From Clitopilus passeckerianus (taxonomy: Eukaryota; Basidiomycota; Agaricomycetes; Agaricales; Entolomataceae): a DNA stretch of 64,000 bases. Of the stretch, positions 12,058 to 28,689 are shown piece after piece; positions within the stretch are counted from its first letter, which is position 1; each line of letters begins with the position of its first letter. The DNA is taken from positions 155,177-219,176 of the forward strand of contig CALYLX010000032.1 of NCBI GenBank assembly GCA_944990035.1, read 5' to 3'. The position numbers were made by a program, and so were the translations under genes. The notes under the pieces were generated by a model. That model saw nothing but the letters and a program-made list of their open reading frames with translations. It was not told the DNA's origin and made no database searches.

Positions 12058-14109
12058 GGCACCAAGACCATGAACTCAAGAAACAGTACCTCGCTCTGCT
12101 ACCGCCTCAGCAGATCATCGACATTTGCCTCAACTTCGACCTCCATGTGCCACATTACGTGAAAAGTACAGTATGGCCCGCAGATATAAATGCTGCTATT
12201 GCAGCAATGCGTAATAAGCCATCGACCTCGACGCCTTCCTCATCTGAACCTACGAGCAATGGCCCACCAAAACCGGATGGTTCATCAAGCACAACTAACG
12301 GTTCTGCTCCGACTGTGAGCATTGAAAAGTCTTTTGAGGGCAACTCTCAGACAACCGACGCGAACAGCACGAATGGCGCCCAGGAGCCTGTAGAAAAGCA
12401 GCCGGATCCTCAACCACCAGACAAACCGGCTGTATCGATGCCAGGTCCTCCTGAACCTGCTCCACCTACTGAAACACCTCTTCCTACACCTACTGCTCCT
12501 GCGGCGCCTCTAGGCCAGCCGTCCACGTCTCAATCACAGCTGCCGCAACCAGCACAAGCACAAGCTCAACCTCAGCAACCTCAGCCGCAAGTTCAACAGC
12601 CTCCTCAACCGCAACCCCAGCAGCCACCCTATCCTCAACAGCCTTATGGATACCCTCAAGCCGCGTATCCTCATACTCCCTACTATCAACATGCATCAGG
12701 ATATCCGTACCCATATCCTCAATGGCCAGGGTACCCTCCTCATCCGCATATGCAAGGTGCCCCTGGGTATCCGCAACAACAACCTCCCACCAACCCAGCC
12801 AGCCCTTTCACTAACGCCTCACAGCCCATCCAGCCTCCCGATCCTTATAGCATGAATAATCTGGCTGCACTTAACCAAGGGCCTGGTACTACAGGACCTG
12901 CGGACGATTTACCTAGCTATGAAGAAATGATTGTGGAAGCTTTGACGGGTTGTACGGATACAGAGGGATGTGCGCCCAAAGACTTGTTTACTTGGATGGC
13001 TGCACGGTATCCCCTGCAGCAGAATTTCAGGCCGTCAGCCAGTCAAGCATTGCAGAAGGCATACAAGAGGGGAAGGCTGGAGAAAAGTAGTGGCGGGAAG
13101 TACAGGTTGAACGCGACCTGGGAAGGTGGAACCGTAAGTGATTTCTGTCGCCTACATTGGATTCAGGAAGCTAATTCTATATCAATTCTAGACATCGCGT
13201 CGAACAACGCGGAGGCCACAAACACAAAATCAAGCAGCCCAACCCACGAATACGATCTCATCTTCACCGTTCACACATGCGCCGCTTGTGCATCACCACC
13301 AGCAGAACCAGCAGAACGCTGCCCAGAACAACGCGGGACACCCGCAATACCCCTTCGGCTACCCATACCCTGGCTATCCAGGTTACCCACCGCAAGGCCA
13401 GCAACAGCTCCAACAAACCCCCCAAACTGGCGCGAAAACTGTGCCCTCAGCAGGCAACAACGGTTCTGCCGCCCCTGCAAACGGCGGCCCATCCGACGAT
13501 CCGTACGAAGCTGCGCAGAATATTCTTAAAGCTATCAACTTTGGTGGACTACTCAAGCTTCCCCCAGAAGACGATGGCAAAGCCCCTTCAGAATCTGGGA
13601 ACGATGTTTCGTCCCCGCCATTCAGCGGTGTTCTTTCGCCCATGTTGAATGCCGTCGCAGGTCCATCAACAGCGGCTGGCACCACTGCTGGATCTGCCGG
13701 TATTGGGTTGACGAATGGTTCTGTACCCGTCCCAGAGGGGAACGAGATGAACACCAGAGCAGAGTTGCAGGCCCAACTTGTACTTCTGGCCGCTCAGCTG
13801 GCAGAGTTGGCACAGGAGGACGGGGAGGAACCGACAACGACAACGGCGGGGCCTGCCGCACCGGATGTCGCACCTTCAATACAGGTCCCAACGGCCCAAC
13901 AGCCTTCTGGCTCGGTTACGCAAGAGGCAGGTCCTCCTCCCGCTGCTACAAATGCGGTTGTGCCTCAGATATTACCCAATCCTCCGTCTGCGCCTACCCC
14001 TGTTCACCCGCATCCGCCTGCGATTGCAGCGCTGGGACCTGTAACCACTGCTCCAGGAGAGGAGGATAGCGAGGAGGAGGATGACGATGATATGGAGGAG
14101 GTTATATGA
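12058..14109 (+). CDS. Pro/Gln-rich protein with winged-helix (linker-histone-like) domain; first exon not located
   Basis: The first clear exon starts after an AG acceptor at 12057 and reads HQDHELKKQYLALLPPQQII, DICLNFDLHVPHYVKSTVWP and DINAAIAAM. A long Pro/Gln/Ala-rich low-complexity region with PYPQ, GYPQ and YPHTP repeats follows. A folded domain of about 75 residues comes next: LPSYEEMIVEALTG, CAPKDLFTWMAARYPLQQNF and SASQALQKAYKRGRLEKSSG then GKYRLN. This has the shape of an H1/H5-type winged helix. After one intron (13134-13191) the chain continues with HHHQQNQQN, a GYPYPGYPGYPPQG block, an aliphatic helix QAQLVLLAAQLAELAQ, and a very acidic C-terminus. It is probably a nuclear, chromatin- or transcription-associated protein. 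Composition and one domain are the only basis for that. Confidence 0.65.
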
Positions 14110-14327
14110 GGGATATACTCAATCCGTTGCTTCAGAGTTGATGTTAGGGTTTAGTCAAGTTGCTAGAGCCCTTTGTATTGCATCTGTTGACTGCATGACG
14201 GGTCATGAAAGGATAATGTCATTTGGTGGCATGGGATGCATTGCAGTCGTCGTGTGCACATCCTGCGGTCCAAGTTACTGCAGGGCCGTAAACGATACTT
14301 TGATGGAATCTGACCAAACGAAATAGA

Positions 14328-14405
14328 AAAGTCGCCTCGTTAGGGCTCGAACCCCCGCTGGGTTTCCTTGGATCCCAACTGCGATTTAACCCCTCCGCTA
14401 AGGTA
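14328..14405 (-). pseudogene. tRNA-like element (degenerate tRNA or tRNA-derived SINE head)
   Basis: On the minus strand there is a good Pol III A box (TAGCGGAGGGGTTAA with D-stem partners GCG/CGC). About 47 bases later there is a B box (GGTTCGAGCC), and a TTTT run follows shortly after. The middle can form a stem GTTGGG/CCCAGC around a loop containing TCCA. The acceptor stem does not pair and the T-stem pairs only partly. It is therefore not a functional tRNA as read, but a decayed tRNA gene or a tRNA-derived short element. Confidence 0.4.
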
Positions 14406-14589
14406 TGGAGTTTTGCGTTTTATGCTCAACGCCTAGGGGTCAGTATGGCCTCATCCATCTGCGAGAGTAAGTCATGGGTTGCCCGCCGGATGCTTGTTTT
14501 TTTATTCGGTATGCATTCGTAACCAGAAATTAAATATATTGCGTGCGTCATGTATGACAGCAGGATTTCAGATTATTTAAATATTCGTG

Positions 14590-15232
14590 TGGGCTAAACG
14601 AAAATCAAAAAACTCTGTTCAGGCGTCTCGCCCGTGCAACAAGATTTCGCCACGCTCCTTGAGCTACACCGTACCCATTCCGATTGGCCGAAGCCGTAGA
14701 GAAATGGTGCACCCTAGAATCGACCTGCGAGGGACCTGAGAAGTCGACGCGACTGGGGATATCCAGCTCAACTGATCGGGAATGAAACGCAGAGACCAAA
14801 AGAAATGCGGTACTTAGTGCAGCTTCGATGCTGCTCCCCTTAGGAAAACATGCCCGTCGCTGCATCAAGGCCTGGAGCCCCTAAGTAAGAAGTCGTCGGA
14901 GCAAGAAGTTTTTGTTAGATCGGTACGTGATCGACGTACGTTAGACGAAATTCAAAAACCCAATACAATGTTGTCAAGCTCTCTGATCTGTACCGTACCT
15001 ATTCTGAGATGGTCAAAGCCACAGAGAAAAGATGCACTCTAGAATCAGCCTGCGAAGGACCTTGAGATCATCACGGAGAAGAGTTTTCCGATCGAAACGA
15101 GGAGGTATGAAACGCAGACACCGAAAGGAATGTGGTCCTAGCATCGGTACAAGATGAAGCCAGCTTCTCTTGGGGAAACCACACCAATCATTGCATCACG
15201 GTCAGAAGCCCCCAAGCAAGAAGTCGTCTTTT
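14590..15232. repeat. Diverged direct tandem repeat, two units of about 300 bases
   Basis: Two copies, about 14590-14912 and 14938-15232, align over most of their length. Shared anchors in order include CTAAACGAAAATCAAAAA / TTAGACGAAATTCAAAAA, then ACCGTACCCATTC / ACCGTACCTATTC. These continue with AGAAATGGTGCACCCTAGAA / AGAAAAGATGCACTCTAGAA, GAAACGCAGAGACC / GAAACGCAGACACC, and AAGTAAGAAGTCGTC / AAGCAAGAAGTCGTC. Spacing between equivalent anchors is about 320-350 bases. No reading frame is conserved between copies. It is probably an old non-coding or transposon-derived duplication. Confidence 0.75.
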
Positions 15233-15583
15233 GGGTCCGAGACTTACCACCAAAGCGAATGGCCGGCGGTCTGCCCTAGCTTTCAGAAGGGGAAACCTTT
15301 GAGTCGCACGAGCCTACAATAGTGAGATTGGACATCGCCACTGTCCTTAGTGTCCCAGGAACTTTGGTAAGTTATCACTGCGAACGTCTCAAAGAGTTAT
15401 TATATGCGGAAAAAATTATCTGTTACCATCTTAGTAAACTCGTGCGCGAAACAATAGATGAGCGACTCTAATTACAGTACTGCAGTTCCGTAGAAGGGTT
15501 TAATGCGGAGAAGTATCGCTCCCTAGCCCCTTAGTTGCCGGTCCATCCCTTGGGCTACGAGCAAGGTTAGTACAATTGTCTCA
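15233..15583. other. Intergenic, nothing recognised
   Basis: These 350 bases lie between the tandem repeat and the stop codon of BUB3. No exon or RNA structure stands out. The right part should be the BUB3 3' UTR. Confidence 0.4.
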
Positions 15584-16867
15584 TCAAGTGGAATCTTGTG
15601 CACGAACCTTGACCTCATCTCCAAGTTTCCTAACCACGACGGCCGGTGGCTCAGCTGTCTTCAATCCAGCTTCGCCCTCATCCCATGTGTAACTGACCCC
15701 CACAGCCAACTTAGTTCCGTCGCAGTTGAACGAAAGAGAAGAGACAGGATTCTGGAATTTTGGGTATTGACGAAGTCTCTTTTTCACTTTGTGGTCCCAG
15801 ATAGAAACCGTGGCGTCAGAGCCGCCAGAAGCGAACGTGTTGTAGGTAGGATGGAAGGCAAGGGCATTCACGGGCCAGACGTGATCCACGTCGTCAATAG
15901 TCTGTCGGTGGCACTTGAAAGCGTATTTCTTCTCCTGGGCAGCGGGCGACGGATCAAAATATTCCACTGCTATTCTGCCTTCCACTGATGCCGTTGCATA
16001 GCCTGCCTAAAGTGAGCCCAAATGCGGAGGTCAATGGGGTGGAACAGTCGTACCTTCCCCGCCTGGCATGCAAGCCAACGACCTAGTCATGTACTTTAGG
16101 CTACTTTCTCTCTGCTGTGCTGGTGCATCCATCTTGCGAATATCGTAAATGTTGAATAGACGGCTCGCCATTGCGACCACGAGAGTGTTCTTGACCAAGT
16201 CTAGTGAGTAAATCCTTTCGGGTGTTTCATGAGAAGACTGTTGGGCCTCAGCAGCTCGAGAGTCCCAAAATCGGAGAGTTCGATCCCATGAACCCGTTAT
16301 AAGGGTATCTAACGTTCAGCATCAGAATACGTAGCTGACATAGAGCGCGAAGAACCACCCAACGCACTATTTTCGCTTGAATAAGCCATAGTTGAAACAC
16401 TGTCTTTATGGGATCCCAGGTTCCTGATGTTCTCTGTGCCGAGGTCTAGTCTAGCAAAATTAGCCACATAAACCAGTGTTAAGCTATGAAAGGGTGCTCA
16501 CTCTCGTACTGATGTATCAAGACCCCCGCTGTAAGCATGGGCGGCGTCTCCAAAGCAGCAAGCAAGGACGGCAGCTCGATGGTCGAATTTTGCCCTGGCC
16601 TCGGTTTCCTTGCCTCCCTTCTCTCCTACTTCATAGAAGCGAACGGTCTAAGCAAGGGTGTTATCTATTGTGAGCACTTTGAGATGGTTATTGGTCTCAC
16701 TGTGTCCCATGAAGAAACTAAAAGGTGATCTGGATTATACGGCGAAAACCGCACTGCTGAGATGCTATCGAAAGGTGGAGATGGAAGTGTGATACTCTGA
16801 TCGTCTGGAATCAAATCAAGGGTTAGCCCATTATATATACACAGTTATCCCTACTCATACCGTTCAT
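15584..16867 (-). CDS. BUB3: Mitotic checkpoint WD40 protein Bub3
   Basis: BUB3 is a seven-bladed beta-propeller that binds phosphorylated MELT repeats of the kinetochore scaffold Spc105/KNL1 and recruits Bub1/BubR1. The start at 16867 encodes MN then splices into DDQSITLPSPPFDSISAVRF. The last exons carry the family signature EGRIAVEYFDPSPAAQEKKY, FKCHR and WPVNALAFHPTYNTFASGGS, then DATVSIWDHKVKKRL and the closing TKLAVGVSYTWDEGE. The EGRIAVEY and YAFKCHR blocks separate Bub3 from the related RAE1. Five or more short introns are present. The stop TGA is at 15586-15584. Confidence 0.92.
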
Positions 16868-17176
16868 GGTTGTCTTTAAGTTCGATTGTGAGGAGTTGCG
16901 AGTGTTGGTTGTACGCGACCGCGACCTCAAGTGTGGGTGGCCACGCTTTCTCACACTTACCCCCATCAGGTCATGGTGTTGAACTCTCAGTCCATTCTCT
17001 AGCCAGTGTTCCTTAAGCCGTCTCTTCGAACCGGTATTAAATCAGGATATTTCTGCTCTGTCCCCTATGAGGACGATAGCCGACAATTTTGAACAACAAC
17101 TCGAGGGCTAAACATGACAATAAATAACAACATATCGTACATCCATTCCCCTTTCTGCTAGACTGCAAGTACCGGT

Positions 17177-18993
<1,817 letters not shown>

Positions 18994-19047
18994 CTTGGAA
19001 ACCTGTAGGTCCTTTGTTGGATGCTGGGACATCTGGGTTGATGAACC

Positions 19048-19055
19048 CTTTTATA
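19048..19055 (-). promoter_or_regulatory. TATA box of xylanase copy 1
   Basis: On the minus strand this reads GGTATAAAAGG, about 55-60 bases before the ATG at 18993. The same motif at nearly the same distance precedes the other two xylanases. Confidence 0.65.
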
Positions 19056-20164
19056 CCTTGCAGAACGTAGGCAAGAGGTCCGGATAATGCATTCAGACGA
19101 GGATATCCGTTTAGTCTCCGAAATTCTTGGGATTTACAGGTTCGTCCGGCAGGTCGTGGAGCAGAACCCATGTAAGAATGAATGGGATATCGATAAATGA
19201 CCAATGAAACTGTATGAACCCGGTGGAATCTCGCTCAAAGCATGAACAAAAAGGACCAAAAAAAGTCGTAAACATCCTTCGGAAACGCTGGAGGGCGTGT
19301 TTCATCAAAGAAAGGGAGATCCCCCACAGTGCACTTGAGGTGGAGTACCCTATCCGAGGTGGAGCACTTTGTGATGGAAGCCAGGTCTGAAGCCAAGGAA
19401 TCGAATGAGCTGCGTTTGTGGTCAATAGGGCGCAGAGAAAGCCTGAAGCAGCCTTACTTCTGGTAAGTTTGCCCATAAAATAGGATGGCTCAAATGCATA
19501 GTAGACCTTCCTTGGCGAGGTTGGCTCGTAGGGCATGAAGCCTTGTATCCCTCGAAAACGCTCCATCCCGGACGGTAAAAGGTCGGTGCGAAGATCGCAT
19601 ACAAATGCACCACAGAGATCTTCTCATACTCTACTCCTAGTCGACACCTGCCGGGCCGGCCTGAGTAACCACGACAGTTCTTGGTGATTTGGACCTCGTG
19701 AGTGTTGCGTCGATGAAAGCAGAAGGTTACACAATTTTGACGAGTAAAGCTTCGCAGGATATTCTCCGCAGAGAGTAATAAGCTTGAATGTGTCAACTGG
19801 GTGTCAACGGAGTTAACCAGAGTCGAGCCAGAGTTGGCTGGAAACGATCGACAATGGACATGTAGATCGTGGAGGTCGGAATCAAAAAAGCAGGTGCGTT
19901 TCGTTGATCAAATCTAAATCACTGTGGCACTGTCAGTGTAATCGCCGGTCCTTCAGAATCGAACATCGTCCTTTCAAAGCAATTTCAAAGCACATGGGCA
20001 CGATGGGCGACAAAGATGTAGAAGCACCCTGGTTGTAATCGCACAAGAAAACTCGTATTGCACACGTTGATACACAAATTGTAGATAAATAGCGATACGG
20101 CAGTAACAAGAACGCCTCAGGAAATAACCTCTGTTTTTGAGTTCTACACCCGTAGTTTGGATAT
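19056..20164. other. Upstream region of xylanase copy 1, no gene recognised
   Basis: This stretch of 1.1 kb lies between the copy 1 core promoter and the stop codon of copy 2. Overlapping minus-strand frames (up to about 150 codons) lack any recognisable motif or exon structure and are taken as chance. It likely holds regulatory sequence for the carbon-source-controlled xylanase. Confidence 0.4.
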
Positions 20165-22319
20165 TTAGGACATGGCCGAAATGACCGAGGTGTAAGCAGG
20201 CTTGGGGTTGTAGTTGTTGTCGAAGAGGAGTGGGGTGGAAGAGGACCTCCAGGAGTTCTATTCAACATTGCGAGACTCTCAGTAAGCTGCAAACAGGAGA
20301 TAGAAGTACGTACAGCATCGCTGACTCCCCAGGAAGTAATACCAACGCATTGGGGAACGGCCAAGCAAGCCTTGATAACAGTGGCGTAGTCGTTGGGGGC
20401 TGCACCAGCGATGTCGAGCTCAGTGATACCGACTTCGCCGACACCAGAGCTTGCGAGGGCGGTCAAAGCAGCTTGAGCGCCACCGGCACCACCAGCCTAC
20501 CAAGAACACATTAGGCAAGATTTACGAATTGGAAGGATTGGACACGAACACTGAGATGCATCTGGGTACCGATACCATCGATATACTTGGTGTTGGCGTT
20601 GGTGCGCTTGACAAGGGCGACCATACCCTGGACCTTGGCGTTGTTGGAGTCCAAGTTGTAATCGTTGATGTACAGCCTTATGGTTCAATTAGTTTCCTTG
20701 GCCCTTCGCACTGACAATCATGATTTTGACGTACTTAGCGGTCGAATCTGCAGCCCGGGCAGCGATGAATGCAATGGTGACGAAGGACTGTGGGAAAGTT
20801 AGACATAATTGTCGTCGAATCTTAGGAGGCGCTCACCTCGCCGAGAACATTGGAGAAGACGCTGCTTCGGAGGGAGCCGTCTTCGTTCAAAATTTCACTA
20901 GTAAAGGCGCATATAAGAAGATAGATCAGTTGAGAAGGAATTAAGATCTCACTTGCAAACATCCCACTATTTTCGAACACCGAATCTGTTCAGCAGAGCT
21001 TCTATTAATTGTAGCGAGTACTTACAGCTGAGCCAAACAGTTAGCAGATGTTAGACGGTAGTCCAGAGAAAAGGGCTTACCATATAGCTTGCCTTTGTAG
21101 CGGCCAGCAACATTGGAAATGTGGGTTTGGATGACCGAGGTCTGAAGGGTTAAATTTAGTCCAACAAATTTAGTGAATCTCTGCAATGGCAACGTACAAG
21201 AGTGGTCTTGTCATTGATGGAGCTGACCCAGGAAGGAAGCTGAGAGTGCCAGACTAAAGGTTGAAAAGTCAGTCAAACGCTTCCTTTTGTCCCCATTACG
21301 TATTTGTTCACTCACCCAGTGTGTGGCCACGAATAAGCTTGCCGTTGGAAGTAGCCCAGTTAACAAGTTGGTCGGAGTTTCCGAAGTTGAAGCTACCGCG
21401 TGAGGCTAGGATAGGTTGTGAGTAACATGAGAGGGTTGGGGTGGATTCGGAGTAACTCACGTTCGGTAGCATCCCACTTGGAACGGCCAGATTAATCAGT
21501 CTGAGAAAAGATAGAAAAGCGTTCCACTATACCTTCATGGAGTTTTCCTAGGGACAGAGTCATTTCAAGTCGCAATTTCATAGGTATCTCACTTACAGGA
21601 GTAACTTGACCAAAGTCAGACTTAAGCTTGGCCACGTTGGCTAAATTGGTTATTCATCGTTAGAGTCGTCATCATCTAGCGAGAGAATCCTTCGGCTGAC
21701 CAGCAATGTTAAGGGTGTTTGGGTCCGCGCAAGAGCCCTATAAGAAACGGCATTAGGCTCTAACGACGGGCCTGTTAGAGGTTCGGGCTTACCCAGTATT
21801 TCTTTCCCTTAGCCTTGATGTGACCGTCAAGACCGCTTCCTCCTCCACCAGGAGGTGGGGTCGTGGTCGGAGGGGGTGTGGTGGTCGGTGGCGTGGTGGT
21901 AGGAGGGGTGGTCGTGGCAGAGCCAGGTTGGCATCTAAAAGGACATTCAGCATTTCATTTACTCGGAAGATGACACGATAACCTACTGGGAGTAGTAATC
22001 GTTGAGATAGACGCAGTGGTTCCCAGCGTCACCTGCGCAGAGGACATTTAACTCAGAATCTACTTGATTGCTAAGAAAGAAGGCAGTACGTACAAACGGT
22101 CTAATCGGAAGAGAACGCGGCATAAGGTTAACATTGTGTCCAGGCTGCCCGAATATCTGATACTCACGCTTCCACTATATCCAATGCCACCGCCTATACC
22201 GCCTGAGTAAGAGTCGTGGCGTGCAAAGAACGCAAAAGCTTACATTGTCCCCAAACGGCAACAGCGCTGGCGCGGGAGGCCAAGAGAGCGAGTGAGACGA
22301 GTGATACAAGCTTGAACAT
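20165..22319 (-). CDS. Secreted GH10 xylanase with N-terminal CBM1 (copy 2)
   Basis: The signal peptide [19 protein letters not shown] is followed by a fungal-type CBM1 with the VWGQCGGIGYSG start and closing [10 protein letters not shown] Thr/Pro linker ([10 protein letters not shown] repeats) leads to [19 protein letters not shown] and the GH10 barrel. The barrel contains [46 protein letters not shown] with the acid/base Glu, [18 protein letters not shown], and [10 protein letters not shown] with the nucleophile Glu. It ends SVISAMS. Exon structure matches copy 1, including the 2-nt exon (21027-21026) and the 14-nt exon (20966-20953). The CBM1 should anchor the enzyme to cellulose so that it attacks adjoining xylan. 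The coding is intact. Confidence 0.92.
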
Positions 22320-22371
22320 TGTCTGAATTTCCAACTGACTTGGAGATGGAGAATGTGGACCCTTTGAACGC

Positions 22372-22379
22372 CTTTTATA
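22372..22379 (-). promoter_or_regulatory. TATA box of xylanase copy 2
   Basis: On the minus strand this reads TATAAAAGG, about 55 bases before the ATG at 22319, like those of the other two xylanases. Confidence 0.65.
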
Positions 22380-25669
<3,290 letters not shown>

Positions 25670-25711
25670 GTTGAGACAATTTCGCTGTGGGTTTCCACCC
25701 CATCCACTCAG

Positions 25712-25719
25712 CTTTTATA
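25712..25719 (-). promoter_or_regulatory. TATA box of xylanase copy 3
   Basis: On the minus strand this reads GGTATAAAAGC, about 45 bases before the ATG at 25669. Confidence 0.65.
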
Positions 25720-26571
25720 CCTGGCCATGCCTCCCTGATCGACAACCCATCTAACCGACATTTCTGCCATTTACCTGCAAACGTGCAGTGTTTTCCATTC
25801 AATCACGGTCTATTCTCGCGCAAAACACTGTCTTGGCGGATGAGAACCTGCGCCAAGGATGCCTAGCAAAGGTACAGAAAGCTAGGTCGACTTACAGACG
25901 ACCCCGCAAAGCCAAGCGCGATGGCAGGTGTACTGCCAGCATCGGCCCATGCCAAGTGTATAAGGTGGAAGTGCAATCTGATCAGGTGTCTGGTCGATTA
26001 TTGATCGACAAAATGTCGACCTCGTTCGCGTGGCCAGGCTTCGACGTCACCTGAGCTCACGTTGTAGGATCCGAGAGGTAAACACGTCCCCCATAGGGTC
26101 CCTGAAACAGAGTAGAGTGTTCCGAGAAAGCGACGAAGAAGCTCAGAATTTCAGGAGATTCAATAGAAGAGCTGACAAAACAACGTGGGCGAAACGCTCG
26201 TCCTCCGACTTTGATCCAGCAGCTTGGGATTTCTTGCACAAAAAAGATGGCCGGGCGCTTCCGGAGGTCAGCAGCTCCATTGCGGTCAGGTGATTGGGAG
26301 GAGATACCGGAGAATCTTGTGCTCATATTCAAAAAGAATGCAGGCCGAAGTAGCATAGAATTCTGTGGTCCAAGTGCTTTTGACAGATTGGAAGGAAGAC
26401 AAGAATCCAGCCGATAAATGATGAGCCGGCAGCGAGTCAATTGAAGGCGTGACATGATGCCTGATCAAACTCACGTGCATCTCGCGTGATGCGTTACGCG
26501 ACGCGAGTCAAGCAGTGTCTGCTGTCGACCGCGACGAGCTCAGAGCGCTAACTTACCTTTTGAACGGTGCT
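25720..26571. other. Divergent intergenic region, xylanase copy 3 / RAD18
   Basis: This region of about 850 bases holds no recognised gene. A CACGTG E-box at about 26472 and a CG-rich palindromic stretch (GCGTTACGCGACGCG) lie within 100 bases of the RAD18 start. They may belong to its promoter. Confidence 0.4.
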
Positions 26572-28126
26572 ATGAACTCTCTGCTGCTCTCGAATGTAGC
26601 TGACCCGACAGACTTTCCTGAAAACTCATCAGCGCCTGGGCTGCGCATACTTGACGCCTCCTTGAGGTGCACCATTTGTGGCGAACTATATGACGCCCCA
26701 GTTACACTCCAATGTGGTCACTGCTTTTGCTCATTTGTGGGTTTTAAATCTCCTAATCTTGATAGAACTACTCAGACGTACCGCTTTAAAGTGTCTGAGG
26801 ACTTCATTAGCGGAGAAACAGGAATGCCCAGCATGCCGGAAAGCAGCTAATGATGGTCATCTGAGACCAAACCCTGTCGTTGAGGAAGCTGTCGCTGCAT
26901 GGAAACAATCCAGGTACGAGTCACCCTCTTTGCTCGGATCGGGTTCCACCTTATGAACTTTCTGCTAGGTCATATGTATTGGATTTGGCCAAAGACGATG
27001 AACGACGAAAAACAGCCCCCACTCTCTCCCCTGAAACACCGAAAGCCAAAAGACGACGGGTAGACCATGAGACCCCAAGATCACGATTTACCAACAGCAG
27101 AACATCATCCAGCACTGGTGCTGCTGGCTCTACTCCTTTGAAGCCAAAGAGAAGTAGAGAGCCCTCAACAGACGAGTTCGACACCATACCGTCATCAGAC
27201 CTCGACGAACAAGAGGTTACCATAAATCCACAGCGTTAGTCTAAATGTCTCCTTACGAACATGCCCAACGCTCACCTTACATTTCCAGCTGACGACCTAG
27301 TACCATGTCCTATATGTGGCCAAAAGGTTAAGCACAAAAGCATCAACCAACACATTGATAAGGGATGCAAAGACCCCGTACCATTACGATCTGCAACATC
27401 GGATTGGAAGAAGATCATGGGAGGTGCGAAGAAGGGAAAACAGAAGTCGGTAATAATTCATTTCTCTGTCAAGACCCGGAACCTGACATGGCGAGTAGAG
27501 AGGGAAATAGCGATGCTGAAGACGACTACCGGCTCCCAAAAGCGTCATACGGGACGCTCAAAGACAAGCAATTGCGGGAGATGCTCACTGAACAAGGACT
27601 ACCTACGAACGGTGATCGCAATACCATGGTACAACGCCATCAACGGTCAGTCCGCCGCCTACTCACGCCTTGTCTGTAGACTGACTTCAATGTTGTGGCT
27701 TAGATGGGTGATGATATTCAACAGCAACCTCGACAGATCCAAGAATCACCGAAAATCGAAGTCAGAGCTGAAGAAAGAGCTGAAGAAATGGGAGGATGAC
27801 AAAGGGAAGAGGAAAAAAGTTGTTGTCGATGATGCAGCCATGCACGAGGTAGACCTTTTGTTTTCAGCTATTACGCGTGTTCGTGCTCATACTGTTCTTT
27901 CCAGAAACAGCATAAGGATGAATTTGCCAAACTCATTGCTGCAGCACGGGGTAACAAGCTACCATCTACAGCACCTAAAGACAACCCAGGTCCCAACGGT
28001 ACTGTTGAGGCTCCTGAGACGGCAGAGAGACCATGGTCACGAGCCAAGTTCAGTGCAGCTCAGGCACCTCCTGAAGATGTGATTGTAGTTGATTCGGAGG
28101 AAGAGAGACAAGGAGGATATGTATAA
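26572..28126 (+). CDS. RAD18: Postreplication-repair E3 ubiquitin ligase Rad18
   Basis: Rad18 pairs with Rad6 to mono-ubiquitinate PCNA at stalled forks and so triggers translesion synthesis. The ATG at 26572 gives MNSLLLSNVADPTDFP. The RING finger then reads LRCTICGELYDAPVTLQCGH and CFCS, splicing to CLRTSLAEKQECPACRK. A Ser/Arg-rich linker leads to a UBZ4-type zinc finger (PCPICGQKVKHKSINQHIDK then GC). A SAP DNA-binding motif follows (YGTLKDKQLREMLTEQGLPT, NGDRNTMVQRHQRW, FNSNLD). RING, UBZ and SAP in this order are diagnostic. The C-terminus is Lys-rich and ends EDVIVVDSEEERQGGYV, with a SUMO-interaction-like IVVDSEEE. At least five introns are present. Confidence 0.92.
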
Positions 28127-28689
28127 TGTTCATATGATCTCTCCATCATGTTATATCCGCGACAGCCACATTAGCTGTCGTAGTGCATGCCAAGTCAACT
28201 CTCCTTCATTTCTGCCAGATTCAGTGACTTGTGGGAATAGGTGTGCTGGGGAGGACGCGGCCGGTGTATATAACATTCATCCGGGGAATATCTGGCGGTG
28301 GGACGCTACCTGACTCGCGCCTCATGACCGACACCTTGTTACCCTTTGGGAACTTTGCTTATCTTACAGCTGCCAGAAATGTATATGTAGCTTTCCGGCA
28401 AGCCAAATCAAAGAATAACGGAGCCTTGATGACGTGCCTGAGAACAGATTGCCTCAAAGGTACTACAAAGACCGCCGATGTGGCAATTTTGATACTTACA
28501 TTGATTCTAACTCTTTCCGAAGCATGATGGCAGCTTGTGGACTGAATTAAATTGAACTGAATGGTAAGCACCTTTTTCGGTGTGATCTGTGATTATCAGT
28601 TCTGATCTCGAGGGCCTCGCTGATTTCACAGTTTGCATCGTAGGATGGGATTAATATTCATTCTACTAAGGACCGCAATTAGAGGATTC
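28127..28689. other. Intergenic between convergent genes, nothing recognised
   Basis: These 560 bases lie between the RAD18 stop and the stop of the next, convergent gene. No gene or RNA is recognised. They should hold the two 3' UTRs. Confidence 0.4.

Noticed and set aside
14328..14405. Functional tRNA gene
   Set aside because: A and B boxes are present but the acceptor stem does not pair and the T-stem is poor, so it is reported only as tRNA-like.
19111..19566. 151-codon minus-strand frame upstream of xylanase copy 1
   Set aside because: It overlaps the promoter region, has mixed composition without motifs, and nothing similar lies upstream of copies 2 and 3.
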